Assembly: GCA_050084985.1 (NCBI GenBank)
Contig: JBITNC010000001.1
Span: forward strand, 210,862,001 to 210,926,000
Direction of reading: 5' to 3'
DNA from: Nageia nagi
Taxonomy: Eukaryota; Pinophyta
Length of the DNA stretch: 64,000 bases
A program made the position numbers and the translations under genes. Below, piece by piece: positions 48,074 through 59,334 of the stretch; position 1 is the stretch's first letter, and every line of letters starts with the position of its first letter. The notes beneath the pieces were generated by a model. That model did not search any database and was not told the DNA's origin. It saw only the letters and a program-made list of their open reading frames with translations.

Positions 48074-48500
48074 GTTCTTTAGGGAGTGGTGAATGTTATT
48101 TTATGTTTATTTTCTTCTTTAACCATGATTTGGTTATAGCCAAAAAAACTATCTAACAAAGAGAAAACTAATGACCCTACCATAGCATGCAATAATTGGC
48201 CCATATTAGGTAAGGGATAATTATCTTTGAGTGAACTCTTGTTTGAATTCCTAAAATCAACACATAATATGATCTTACCTAAAGATTTCCTAATTGGAAC
48301 TAAATTTGATATTCAAGACTAATATCTTATACATCTAACAATCTTAGAGTCAACTAATTTTTTGATTTCCTTTTCTATCAGAAGAAAAATAGTAGGATTG
48401 AACTTTCTCTAATTTTTTCTAAAAGGTTTAGCATCATCTTTAAGAGGAAAAGTATTATTAACCACTTTAGGCTTAAAATCTCTGAGCTCTTGATAATTCT
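48074..48500 (-). pseudogene. pol: Element C reverse transcriptase, N-terminal half
   Basis: Minus strand LIEKEIKKLVDSKIVRCI, NLVPIRKSLGKIILCVDFRN, SNKSSLKDNYPLPNMGQLLH and VGSLVFSLLDSF are the RT fingers and first palm Asp. The sequence continues in frame-broken form to the element F junction at 48074 and resumes at 39779 with GTYEYLRMPFGLMNA. VDFRN keeps the first metal-binding Asp region. Confidence 0.85.
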
Positions 48501-48899
48501 ACACAAAGATATCCTTATTACTCCATAACAATTTGGCATAAATCAAGTTCCAGATTCAAATCTCTAATATTGATATTAACTATATTTGGCATAATTCCTA
48601 ACTGATCCTCACAAATATTTGATCATTAGAATCTCTAATATTGATATTAACTATATTTGATTATGGAATTATATCTTGTATTACATGAACAAATGCTTTT
48701 TTCATATCATAAAAGATTGATTTCAAGCTGATAAGACTTTGTGGAATTGTGTTAGTTTTCAACTGTAGTACCTCATAAGGCACCCCTATTTGATCTTTAA
48801 GAGCATCCTCATCTTCTTCATTAAAAATAAATTTCCAAATTATCCTTGTACTTGCATAAAATCCTTAATTTGTATGCCATCCTCAAAAATTTATAAGTA

Positions 48900-49340
48900 A
48901 ATAATAATGTTAAGATGATCACTTCCTGATGTTGTGATCATAAGTAAGTTAGCATCTTTATTTGAATATTTTGGAATAAAAGAAATATTGAATAAATAAA
49001 ATATGTCTATTTCATACATAAAATCCTTCTTGTATTGGTCAAGTCAAGGATGTTTTGCTTTATAAATCCCTTTGAATTAGTTTATTATCAGTTCAACAGC
49101 TCCAAATACTTGAATATTTTGAATTCATAATTCTTTAGTATTTCTCAATCCTAACAATAATGTTTCTTATTATGCCATGTTATTGGTACAAGGAAATTAT
49201 AATATGTAGGTAATCACAAGATAATTATCATTTTCATCTTGTAAAAGTACACATACTCCCTATCCACAATTAGATTTGTCTCCATCAAAGAGTAAATTCC
49301 AAACTATGTTTGTCAACAAATGCTTAGTTATTGTATCATC
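48900..49340 (-). pseudogene. Element C archaeal-type RNase H, located before RT
   Basis: WNLLFDGDKSNCG-GVCVLLQDENDN, then LVITYIL-FPCTNNMA-, ETLLLGLRNTKEL-IQNIQVFGAVELIIN, FKGIYKAKHP-LDQYKKDF and FNISFIPKYSNKDANLL on the minus strand. FDG, the E of the (EY)E block and the DAN(L) end are kept; the GDSE block reads GAVE, so one catalytic Asp is lost. It lies between protease and RT, unlike in elements D, F and G where it follows RNase H. Confidence 0.85.
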
Positions 49341-49499
49341 CTTCTATTTGATCTCTTGGTTAACATTCCTTAGAATAAACTCACTTGGAATTATCCAATT
49401 CTTAATATACATTTTAAGTGAATGCTAGATTATATAGATTCCATTTTCATAATCCCAAGATTCTTTATCAGTTTTGACTACCATGTGTGCTCCATAATT

Positions 49500-50220
49500 A
49501 TCTTGAGGTTGAACCTCAACTACCAACCTATTGAAAGGCTCTTTTAGTAACCATCCAGTCTTTCCTTAAGGTAATCATATTTCAATGAATGACCAATCTA
49601 ACTTTATAGCTCCTTCTAGCTGAATACCAAAATATCTTGATAATAGCATGTAAAAATAGGGTTCAACATCAACCACCACTACATCAATTATCAAGTATTT
49701 ATTAGTAAATTTATCCAAATAAATAGAATGTTATTTAATTTTCCCAATAGGCTGGATAGGTCTGCTATCCATAATAGACATTGGTGTATGATCACCTATG
49801 GATTTTAATCCTAGGGAATCTACTACAAATTTAGGCATAATATTATACTAAGAACAATAATCAAGCATACAATTATGAATAATATAGTGATAATCATGAT
49901 CATCATACCTAAGAGAAATATAGAAAGGCCTAACATCATTTAGATTATCATACTTAACCATATTAACATCATTTTCCATGTGTGAAAGTTCCATTATATC
50001 CAAAAATATGAATATTTTGTAAATTTGTCCCCTATATTTGGGAATGGCCATCAGTTCCTCTAGAGTCACCATCACTTTCAATTTTGGCAAATTTTGCCCT
50101 AGCATCAAATTTTCCTTTCAAAAGTTCTAAAATAAGAGAATGATTATTTGATACTATTATTTCTTTATTAGCTAACCCAAACACTTCTTTACCTTTATAT
50201 TTTTGACCCTTCAATTATTT
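49500..50220 (-). pseudogene. Element C aspartic protease region
   Basis: NLPKLKVMVTLEELMAIPKYR, RPFYISLRYDDHDYHYIIHNCMLD, MPKFVVDSLGLKS, KYLIIDVVVVDVEPYFYMLLSRYFGIQLEGAIKLDWSF on the minus strand. This wording (hydrophobic strand, then MLLSR..G..L.G) is the protease of the element type that carries aRH before RT. The active-site loop is poorly kept. Confidence 0.7.
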
Positions 50221-51640
50221 TTAAAAAACTCATAATTTGGAGTAACCATTTTTTGGTTAGTATTTCTCTTATCTTGAATGGTTCTATTTTTGAGTTCTAT
50301 CACATTTATTTATAATTCTAACTTTCTATAGTGATTAGTAAAAATCTACATTTTACCATAAATATCTAATAAATATGGTTTACATGTTTCACTTGAGTCT
50401 CCCATGGTCATGTTATGATTTTTTGAACTAGCCATTAGTTCCATGCCCTTTATAAATGTTTGTTTAGATGATTCATCTTCTAGGCCCCACAACAAGTTAA
50501 AACCTATCATATCTTGAATATTATTAATCTGATCTTCTCATATTTGATTATTATAGGAACAAGTTTGCAAATCATATAGATGATTACATGTAGGGAAAAA
50601 ATAAGGATATTCTTGCACTACATTCCTAGATGGTAAATTATTTGGAACTACATTCATATCCTTTTGAGGCAAATTTTCTCTAGGTTTTGGATTGGATTTC
50701 CATGGTCTTTTAGAAAATTTTTTGAAAGCATATCTAGGATCAGGGTTGCTACCATATCCTTTTGTATTTATATGGTTATAACCATCAGAATCTCTTTCTA
50801 ACTTGGACATTTTATTATTAAGTTTTGAAAATATTTCAACCATCTCCTTATATAATTTATTTGAGGATTCCTTATCATCTATAGATTTAAGAGAATCAAT
50901 TTTTAGAGGTTTTCTCTTAGAAATAGGTTCCAAAGATTGAGGTTTTAATTTTTAGCTACAACTATCTCTTTTTCAATTTCTATTATGGTATTCATACATA
51001 CTTGTAAATCTTGTACTCTAAAACTTCTCAACTCATAAATCAAATCTCTAGGAAAAGCATGCTTAGAATGCATTATTGATTTAACATTATTAGGCCTAAA
51101 ATTAGTAGGAAGTTTCATCCTAAGTTTAATGAATCTCTGATTGAATTTTTCTATTGTCTCATTTGCCTTTTTTTTAATTGTAGTCAATTGTATCAAATCC
51201 AATTGTCCATTCTTCTTTTCTCCATATTTCATGAGAAATAAATCTTTCAGCATGTTAATGGAAGTAATGGATGAATCAGGAAAAGATTGTATCTAGTCTC
51301 TTGCATCTTTTTCTAAACTTTTATATAACAACCTCAATACAACATCCCCATCTTGAACATCCAAAATATCAAGGGCTTGGAAAAAGGATTTGATATGATC
51401 TTCTCTTGTAACCATAATATTCCCTTCAAAATTGGGAAGATACTTTATATCCTTCTTGGGAATATCATTAAGATGAGGCCAAGAAGATAAATATAATGAC
51501 CTATATCTATTCACCCTCTATATATGTCATAGTACTTTAGTATTATCCATGTTTGTAACTATGAGAAAAGGAATAGAGGAAGCAACAACAACAAGACTAG
51601 ATGAAACAGAGGTAGAAGAAGATGTCTCAACTTGATTCTC
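50220..51640 (-). pseudogene. gag: Element C gag
   Basis: Minus strand MDNTKVL (ATG at 51550), LPNFEGNIMVTREDHIKSFF, DVVLRLLYKSLEKDARD, SINMLKDLFLMKYGEKKNGQ, IKKKANETIEKFNQRFIKLR, LPTNFRPNNVKSIMHSKHAF, then a Lys-rich stretch with RKPLKIDSLKSIDDKESS, KPRENLPQ and HLYDLQTCSYNN. This is the retrotransposon gag shell domain followed by a basic linker. Three open stretches of 73, 102 and 131 codons are separated by stops only, so it is one of the better kept gags here. Confidence 0.85.
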
Positions 51641-51898
51641 ATGATATAATAAAATAGTAGTTCTAAATTGTAAAAGTACCTATGGTTTGGATGTTTTGGT
51701 AATAAAGGAATACCTTTACACCTTATATTGGCAAGTTTTAAAATTAACCTCCTTTCATATCAATAAATTTTCTAATACTAACAATAGTACAAAATTTTAT
51801 TTCTCAATTCTTTCCTCAGCAGAGTGCTACATATGTCATTTTACTAGGGTCTATCTTTACAAGCTATCTCTCTACCAAGAAATAACATCAAAAACTAT

Positions 51899-52390
51899 TG
51901 TGATAAATATTAACACACCTTTGAAATTATCTTTTTAAATGAATATGACAAAGTGCTAATCCTCTAGAGTATCAACAGATATATGAGATTATCCAGCTCT
52001 AACCTCCTTTTTGGATAGTCTAGATTCACATGATAATGAATTAGACCTATTGATAAAGTAATTAACCTAGGGTTGTAACCCAAATTTGATCTATATTGAA
52101 ATAAGAAATTTTAGGCTTTGATATAATCAATTTTATTTATTATACTCAAAGGGAAATGAAAATTTCTTAAAGAGAAATTGACCTAATACCACTAACCAAC
52201 CTAAGCTATAGTGCAAATAGGTGCCTTATTTATGGTATCATAGAGTTAAACAACATCAAAAAGAAATGAAGAAGAAGATTGGACCCATTTTTAACTATTA
52301 AACTAACACATTAGTGAAAGTTATGCATTAAAAAATGAAGAAGAAGTATCCATTCATTATTTAATACTTATAATAATAATAATAAGGACA
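51899..52390 (-). repeat. Element C 5' LTR (492 bp)
   Basis: Plus strand TGTGATAAATATTAACAC to AATAAGGACA; aligns with 35756-36253. The neighbouring internal sequence (minus ATAGTTTTTGATGTTATTTC) is no standard primer site. Confidence 0.75.
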
Positions 52391-52394
52391 TCTC

Positions 52395-53520
52395 AATCCA
52401 AGGTGAATAGGACCACATCCAAGGATAGATGGTTGAAAGTGAATGGGGTATGAAATGAGAGGTGTAGGTATTAATGTAGGTGGTTGTGGTGGTTTTGGTT
52501 TAAATTTTCTAATAACTCTCTTGGGTTACATGGATGAAGTTGAGCTTCTTCATGTACATTACGAAGTACTAAAAATGATGTTATATATGTAGGATGTAAT
52601 GACAAAGGTGGTGGAGGTATAGGATGTAGTGAATTGAGTGGGATATGATTTTCAATAATTAAAATCACTCCTACAATCCCTATGCATGGATTATATTTCA
52701 TGTTAACCTTATTATATTGTTTTCTTTTATTGAGTCATTGAGTGGTTCACTTGAATTATGTTTTTGCATTTATGAGATTATTTACATAATAACTTTCACT
52801 AAACAATGAACTATAGTCAAATATGATTTCATCATTTATGAATGAAGGAATAAGATAAGACATGACTTGATCAAAAATGACCTTAATTTGAGGAATTAAG
52901 TGTCCTATAAACTTGATAGTAACATTTGTAACATAATTTAACAAGATTTTAGGTTTATCATATGGCTAATTTAGTCGAAATCAATGAAATAAATTGATTT
53001 CAGATTCTTGTTCCATCCATATTTATTGTACTTATACTTCAATCACAACCTTGAAGTCATTTATCTTTATTTCCCATGTATTTGAAATGTGATTTTCAAA
53101 AAATTTCATGGCTATAACTTGTTGTATTTCTCTTGGTAAGGCAAAGAAATGAGCAATAAGTGTAGGAGTTTTTTGAAGTATTATCATGTAAATATCTCCT
53201 TCATATCTATCAATAAAATTTTGACTAACATAATCAAGTTGAAATTGTATTTGCCTTGTAACTTCTTGTTTTCTTCTTGTAAGAGATTTTTTTTATTATT
53301 ATGAAGAGGTGGAAAAGGGAATCTTCAGTTTATGTGAGAAAATCATCCTTTATATTTTTGTTTAGTCTTTTTTTATCATCAAGGTTTAGATACAAAGGTA
53401 GAAAATAAATCATATATTAGTTTTTGATGACACAAATATCTAGTAAGATGATTTATCCAACTTAAAATTTCATCTAGATTTTGTCAATTATGAGTTGTAA
53501 TATCTAGCATGCAATTGTTA
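52395..53520 (-). pseudogene. Unidentified reading frame downstream of integrase (family D), copy 2
   Basis: From about 53510 the minus strand reads NLDEILSWINHLTRYLCHQK, LIYDLFSTFVSKP; then, after frame changes, LIAHFFALPREIQQVIAMKF, IWMEQESEINLF, PYDKPKILLNYVTN, IKFIGHLIP, FDQVMSYLIPSFINDEIIF, DYSSLFSESYYVNN, and a Pro-rich HPIPPPPLSLHPTYITSFL tail. Copy 1 at 6590-7690 has the same order. Not a gag, protease, RT or integrase domain that I know. It is truncated by the element C insertion at 52390. No membrane segment or signal peptide is evident. Confidence 0.58.
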
Positions 53521-53629
53521 AAAGAATAATATAGTGTGATTCTTGATGCTAATGTAGGCTAATATAAGCATAGTAAATTTAAGTTATATATTTATTCTTG
53601 ATAATGCCAAAAGCCTAAGAAATACACAA

Positions 53630-53630
53630 C

Positions 53631-53661
<31 letters not shown>
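53630..53661. repeat. (TA)n microsatellite
   Basis: About 13 TA units in the spacer 3' of element D integrase; copy 1 of the spacer (near 6450) lacks the expansion. Confidence 0.9.
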
Positions 53662-53989
53662 CAAGATCATCTCCTTTAATATATATTTTTACATCCAACA
53701 TATTTCCTTGGATAATGTCTCAAAGCTTAAATCCTTTTGTATGTTTATGGGTAATCAAAGAAAATTTCAAGACCCTTGAAAAGTGAATTTTGTCAACATG
53801 GATATAGCTCTATCGCCTAAATACCTAGGCTTTTTGAATCATAGTATGTTTCATATTCCTCTTCTTTTCGATAGTAGATGAACATGCTAGCTTCTCTTTA
53901 TTGCCATCTATCCAATTATTTATTATTATAAGTTCATTGTATAACATTACTCATTTTAACTATATTTACAATATGTAAATTAAAAATTA

Positions 53990-55230
53990 AAAGGCTTTAA
54001 CTATAAAAAGGATGATGATGTGTGATATTTATTGGTTCATGCTCTTCATGTACTTCCATGTTAGCTAAGTGATATGCCCCTAAGCCAAATTTTGTTTTAA
54101 TTATTAATGATCCTACCTAATTAAGAGAAAATTTATCACAAAGTTGGCATTCCATCCATGAGGTTTGTTGATTTTCTTTAAGAACTAGATCTCCTATATC
54201 AAATTCATTAATTTTGGCTTTTTTTTCAAAAGTGTGCTTAATACAATTTTGATAAGTACACATATGTTCTAAAGTATGAATGTGTCTTTAATCTAACAAT
54301 AGTAATCATGATTGATGAGTTACTTCATTTGTAATGTAATCTTTCAAAGCAATTCATAGAGAGAGAATTTCAATTTATAGAGGTAAAAATGCTTTAGCCT
54401 CATAAACTAGAGAAAAAGGAGTTTCCCCTATAGGATTGCTAATGCTAGTGCGGTATGCCCATAATGCATGTTGATTTTTTGTGTGCCAATCTTTATGGGA
54501 ATTTTCAATCATTTTAAGAAAATTAGTTTAAATAGTTCAATTTTTGGCTTAAACTTATCCATTTCCCTAAGGATAATATGGTGTTGGGAAACTAATCTTG
54601 ATATGGTATCCCATGCATAAGGCTGATACTTCTTTATTTTTAAAATTCTTCCCAATGTCTGTGACGATTTCAATAAGGATTCCAAAATGAAATATAATAT
54701 GTTATTTTATAAATTTTACTATTTTTTATATTTTTATAGAAATCATAAGAATAGCTTCAATGCATTTTGTAAAATATTTTGAAGCTGTAATTATAAATTT
54801 ATGGACACCTAAAGAAGTAGGATATATCTAACTTATGAGATCTAGTGCCCATCTTGAAAATGGCCATACTAATTGCATAGGTTGTAATTCTTGTGGAGGT
54901 TGATTAAATAAGTTATAATATTGTTGACATTTAAAATATTTTTTAACATATTCAACATAATCACATTCCTATTGTAGGCCAATAAGAAACCATGTGCATT
55001 AGTCATTTTGTAATGGTGGGACCATTAAAATTTGCCCCATATATTCCATCATGTGCACATGAGATTACAATTTGTGAATCTACACATTCTAGATATTTAA
55101 GTAATATTCTATCAAATACTATATGATAAAGAACATCACCTAGCATACAATAACAAGAAGCCTTTTCTTTGATTATTTTTTTGGTTGATTTTGTTACATC
55201 GAGGGGTAAGCCTCCATCTCTCAAAAATTT
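53990..55230 (-). pseudogene. Element D integrase
   Basis: The open stretch 55003-55224 gives KEKASCYCMLGDVLYHIVFD, LLKYLECVDSQIVISCAHDG and IYGANFNG, the N-terminal HHCC part (His changes seen). The core is frame-broken: a KYFTKWVE-like end near 54750 and a PYYPQ-like part near 54560 can be picked out, and IN's C-terminal GAYHLANMEVHEEHEPINI is at about 54080-54020. Poorly kept compared with RT. Confidence 0.7.
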
Positions 55231-55329
55231 AACTAGTTATTTATGCCATAAATTTTTATCTTCCATAGTAATGTCAAAAACCTTATATTCCACATTGTCT
55301 AATTCCAATGAGTATTGTGGAATTTGAAT

Positions 55330-55740
55330 TATTTTGATGTGTATAGATTATTTATGGGGGTTTTCTAGTATTAAATATCCAATTGATGTGCTAACTCAAT
55401 TTTCTATTTTTCAAATGATTGTAATAGAGTTTCTACCAATTTTTTATATTTTTAGAGTAAAGGTTATTTACATTGGAATATTCCTTTAACATAATTTACA
55501 ATTAGTAATGACTCTTCAAAAAAATTTACTTTTCTTCATTTTAAATTTATGGTAATTTTTATAGCTAATATTAAAGCTTCATATTGAGTGTTATTATTCA
55601 TACATGGGAAATTAAGTTTAAAGGAATACAGTATAGGTATCCCTTCTTATGTAATGAATACAACACCAATGCCTCCACTTTGTTCATAATGTGAACCATC
55701 AAAATAAATTACCATATCTCACTCATATTTAGGATCAACA
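55330..55740 (-). pseudogene. Element D archaeal-type RNase H
   Basis: VIYFDGSHYEQSGGIGVVFI, EGIPILYSFKLNFPCMNNN, QYEALILAIKITINLK, FFEESLLIVNYVKGIFQCK on the minus strand. FDG and the E of YEAL are kept; the D of GDS is Glu. It follows RNase H and precedes integrase, the common Tat order. Confidence 0.82.
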
Positions 55741-55859
55741 GGAATTTCCATTTCATATAATTGAAAAACATGTTCATTTGGCAATTCAATTATGATAAGT
55801 TTATCATCTTGTAATGGTGTCTCTACAAGATAATCATCTATGATATGATCTTTAATTGA

Positions 55860-57140
55860 ATTTTGACTTATAAATTTTAAGTTGAATTATGCTAAATACA
55901 TAATCCATTTATATGTCCTCCCATTTTGATAGATTTTATTCATCATATATTTTAATGAATGGATTTGCTTTAGCGATTACATAAGTAGTATGATTTAACA
56001 TGTAATGTCTAAGAGTTTTTGTGCAAAGACTACTGCTAAACATAATTTCTCCATGAATACATACCTAGTTTCATAATCAACCAAAGTTCAACTAAGGTAA
56101 TATATAGCTAGTTCTTTGTTGTTTTCATTCTTTTGGGCAAGCATAGTTCCTAAAGTAGATTTTATGGTTGATGAATAAAGTAAAAATGGTTCTTCTTCCC
56201 TAAGAGGAATCAACATTGGAGGTGATAAGAGATAGCATTTTATTTCTTCAAATACTTATTATTATTCTTTTCCCCAGTGAAATATGATTTTCTTTTTTAA
56301 CAATGTGTTAAATGATTTGCATTTTTCTGATAATTGTGATATAAAATATCTTATAGCTTGTAGTTTTCCTTATAAAAGTTGTAATTGTTTTATATTTGAA
56401 GGAGGAGGCATATTTACTATTGGTTTTATTTTATTTATATCTACTTTGATTCCTCATCTAGAAATAATAAAACCTAGTAATTTTCTTGAAGTAACTCCAA
56501 AACTAAATTTCTTTAGATTTAGTCGAACATTATATTCTAATAACTTATCAAATATTTTTATGAGTAATTTGGGGTGATCTTCCCTAGTTTTAGAATTAGC
56601 TAGCAAATCATCTACATATTCTTCCACAATATCATGTATATAATCATGAAATATGTATGTCATTTCTCATTGATAAGTAGCTCTAGCATTTTTTAGTCCA
56701 AAGGGATTTACTTTGTAACAAAAGGTTCCCTATGGTGTTGTAAAAGTTGTTTTATGTTGATCTTCAACTACTACTTTTATTTGGTTGTACCTTGAAAATC
56801 CATCCATGAGTAATAACATTTCATTTTCAGCAGTGGAATCAACCAAATTATCTATATTTAGGAGTGAAAAATCATCTTTAGGATAAGCTTTGTTTAAGTC
56901 TCTAAAATCTATGTAAATGAGAATTTTATCATTAGGTTTTTTTAACTAGAACCATATTGGAGATCCAATCAGAATGCTCAATAAGTTTTATAGATTTTAC
57001 TTCCAAGAGTTTTTTCAATTCCTCTTTCACCATCATTACTATCATAGGATGCATTTTATGTAATTTTTGTTTCATTGGATTAGCATCTTCTTTAAGACCT
57101 AAATTATGTACAACTAAATTTGAATCCAATCTAGGCATAT
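55860..57140 (-). pseudogene. pol: Element D reverse transcriptase and RNase H
   Basis: The open stretch 56932-57138 gives MPRLDSNLVVHNLGLK, QKLHKMHPMIVMMVKEELKK and HSDWISNMVLVKK (RT entry). YIFHDYIHDIVEEYVDDLLA at 56670-56600 carries an intact YVDD (56607-56622), followed by VRLNLKKFSFGVTSRKLLGF. The RNase H part (about 56280-55860) has FFNEIK-like and LGAMLAQ-like remains and a weak end. Catalytic Asp pair intact; frame broken by several stops. Confidence 0.82.
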
Positions 57141-57417
57141 CTGCATATGACCATGTGAATAACTTTTTGTTTTCTTTAAGAATGCATATGAGTTTTTGTT
57201 GCTAATCTTCAATTAATGATTTTCTTAGTTGAAAAATTTTTAGATTAATCATATCATCACTTAAATTTATCTTAATGGTTTCTTCAATTAGCATGTGAGA
57301 TCCTTCCTCTAATTAATTTGGTACTAGAATCCAATTTTTATCATTGTAATTATATTCCTCATTATCACCTATATCTTGTTCATTTAAAGTTGTATTTACT
57401 TTAGGCTCAAAGGTTTG

Positions 57418-57419
<2 letters not shown>

Positions 57420-57487
<68 letters not shown>
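57420..57487. repeat. (TA)33 microsatellite
   Basis: Perfect TA repeat inside the linker reading frame of element D; period two, so the frame after it depends on repeat number. Confidence 0.95.
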
Positions 57488-57490
<3 letters not shown>

Positions 57491-57844
57491 AATTCTTGTA
57501 TCATAAATTTTTTGGAAATAAGCATGAAATCTGTAGTATTTTCATCTATAATAAAATATGATAAATATTCAATCAAATCTGATGAACTTAGAGGATTGAA
57601 TTCATAACTTCCAAACCAATCAAAGGATATTTCCTCTAATTTTAAATTAACTTTATATAATTCTTCAATTTGAACCATGTTTATTGAAATAATATTAGAA
57701 AATATATTTTTAGGCATTAATAATTATGTTTATGCAATACTCTAATTTGCTATCCATTCAAAATTCTTTATTGAATCTTCATACTCAAGGTTTTATGGTT
57801 TTAATTTAGCTATTTATTTATGAGATTCTCTTTTGTTTTTACCC

Positions 57845-57849
57845 TTATA
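57845..57849. other. Target-site duplication of element H, left copy (ttata)
   Basis: ttata directly before the LTR; the same five bases follow the other LTR at 61613-61617. Confidence 0.85.
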
Positions 57850-58148
57850 TGATGTAGAAACAAAAATTGGATGAATTGCATTAATAAGAGAAGCCTTAAA
57901 TAGGCCATGTACAATCCAACTACCATGGGAAATAACACATGGTATTAGTAAAACCATGGGAGAAGGCACATGGTATGACTAAAACCATAGGAGAAGACAC
58001 ATGGTATTACATTTATTACAAATGGTAATAATGCAGAACATGCCTTGATAATACAATACATACCCTTAATTATTGGTGGATAATGTGTAGATACTTTTGA
58101 TAAGGTATTTTATTATATTTTGAGTATTATGAGGATTATTCCTCATCG
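57850..58148 (-). repeat. Element H 3' LTR (299 bp)
   Basis: Plus strand TGATGTAGAAACAAAAATTGG ... TTCCTCATCG (terminal A mutated to G). Contains two to three copies of a 29-base unit GGGAGAAGGCACATGGTAT. Aligns with 61278-61612. Confidence 0.85.
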
Positions 58149-58157
58149 TTCCTCCCA
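58149..58157 (-). other. Element H polypurine tract
   Basis: Minus strand TTGGGAGGAA directly before the 3' LTR, as expected of the plus-strand primer. Confidence 0.6.
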
Positions 58158-58580
58158 ACAAAGGAAGCATTGGTCGCTAATGCATTTACAAGAGAAGGAA
58201 AATCTCAAATCATGCGATGATGTGAAACCCAATGAGCTTGATGAGGAAATTGACATTGCTTAGCTACAAGGTAAGAAGTTGTAGATCCTTGACATGTGTG
58301 GCATGTCATGGTGGAAAAAACATGATCTTCAAAAAGTGGTAGCTAAGAATCAAGAAGCACATCAACCTTAACTACATTAGGAATGTCATTGTGTGTTAAA
58401 ATCATTTCCTTGAACTATCTTCTATCAGAATGAATCAAAATACTATCACCAACATGAAAGGAGTGAGGAACTCAATGTTTATCCATATAAATTTTTAGAA
58501 CCTTCAATGTATGCATAAGAGTACTAGCCATAGTGGAGTGAATATGTTGAATATGATGAATAAATGTAGTTCCCTTATCC
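58158..58580 (-). pseudogene. Element H integrase C-terminal tail
   Basis: Minus strand FIHHIQHIHSTMASTLMHTL, IYMDKH-VPHSFHVGDSILIH, then HWVSHHRMI-DFPSLVNALATNASF near the end. In plant Ty3 elements the integrase C-terminal part reads H..H...F.VGD.VWLH; the match is clear though short. It is joined directly to protease sequence upstream, without RT, RNase H or integrase core. Confidence 0.7.
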
Positions 58581-58599
58581 TACTCTTTCTAAAGATGAG

Positions 58600-59330
58600 A
58601 AGTAGTAGAAACTAAGACTGTAGGAAGAGATGGAGGTGACTGGAACACTTCCTAAGATTTATGAAGAAGATATAGAATAAAAACTATGGTATATGATATG
58701 GGAGTGATACATGGTGTTGCATGTAGAGCCAACTTTTGTGCATGATGGACAACTAGATGAGAGTGGTGACAACTAAGTACTAAATTCTTGGGTTGTTGTG
58801 TAGAAGAGGTACTACAAATTAAGTACTTTTTATTATCCTTTTGGAGTTGGTATGTGTTAAGAAATGCATAATAAAAGGCTTTCCTATCATACTAAAAGAA
58901 ATTACCCAAAAGAAGTCCACAATAATCTATCATGGTCACATCACAAGTGACCTCATGTATAAAATGAGGATCCAAAGAAAAAGACACAGTGCAAGTGTGT
59001 ATGATAATGGAGGAGGAACTAGTATCCTTCCATGCAAGTGAATATAGATGAGGATGTGGCTAAAGAGGTAGCTTTATCTTGTCAACTAGGGATCTCACAA
59101 TGAGATTCTTCTATGAGCTATTTTTGATAATATAAGCAATATGAAATTCAGGAGTGAGATTTACTCTAGTGACAAATAAACTATCATGAGTATTTGGGAA
59201 GATAGTGTGGTGCATCAATGTGACATTATTGATATGATCACATAATTCTTCATAAGTTGTATCTTCACCAGTAGACTCAATGAGGGCATATTTTACTCCT
59301 TCATTAGTTGTCACAACAAGAGAGTTTGGT
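58600..59330 (-). pseudogene. Element H protease region
   Basis: The open stretch 59111-59314 reads MTTNEGVKYALIESTGEDTT, then, past stops, SLVDKIKLPL-PHPHLYSLAW, CTVSFSLDPHFIHEVTCDVT and MIDYCGLLLGNFF-YDRKAFY. The CDV...D.CGLLLGNP-like strand is the second half of an RVP-type protease. The N-terminal active-site loop is not visible. Confidence 0.65.
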
Positions 59331-59334
59331 TTCT

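Larger units (their letters stand above)
35756..52390 (-). mobile_element. Element C: Ty3/gypsy retrotransposon with aRH before RT, split by element F
   Basis: Minus strand 5' LTR (51899-52390), gag, protease, archaeal-type RNase H, RT (broken at 48074/39779), RNase H, integrase, a 1.3-kb non-coding 3' part and 3' LTR (35756-36253). Without the 8.3-kb insertion of element F the element would be about 8.3 kb. I could not match 5-bp flanks outside the LTRs (tatgt left, tctca right), so pairing of the two LTRs rests on their similarity and position. Confidence 0.78.
52391..57849 (-). mobile_element. Element D: Tat-type Ty3/gypsy retrotransposon with extra 3' reading frame
   Basis: Minus strand RT, RNase H, aRH, integrase, an approx 500-base spacer with a TA repeat, then an extra coding stretch. 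It is cut on the left by the LTR of element C (52390) and on the right by element H (57850); the sequence continues at 61613-61926 and is then cut by element E. No LTR of D is visible. Confidence 0.75.
57313..57849 (-). pseudogene. Element D coding stretch before RT, with TA repeat inside
   Basis: Open from 57717 (MPKNIFSNIISINMVQIEEL, EEISFDWFGSYEFNPLSSSD, YFIIDENTTDFMLISKK). This resembles the acidic linker before RT in Tat elements; I cannot name a domain. A (TA)n run adds a false Tyr-Ile repeat in its frame. The stretch continues across element H to 61613-61926. Confidence 0.55.

Noticed and set aside
35756-52390. Target-site duplication for element C
   Set aside because: The flanks tatgt (35751-35755) and tctca (52391-52395) do not match, so none is claimed; LTR end decay or a different LTR pairing could be the cause.
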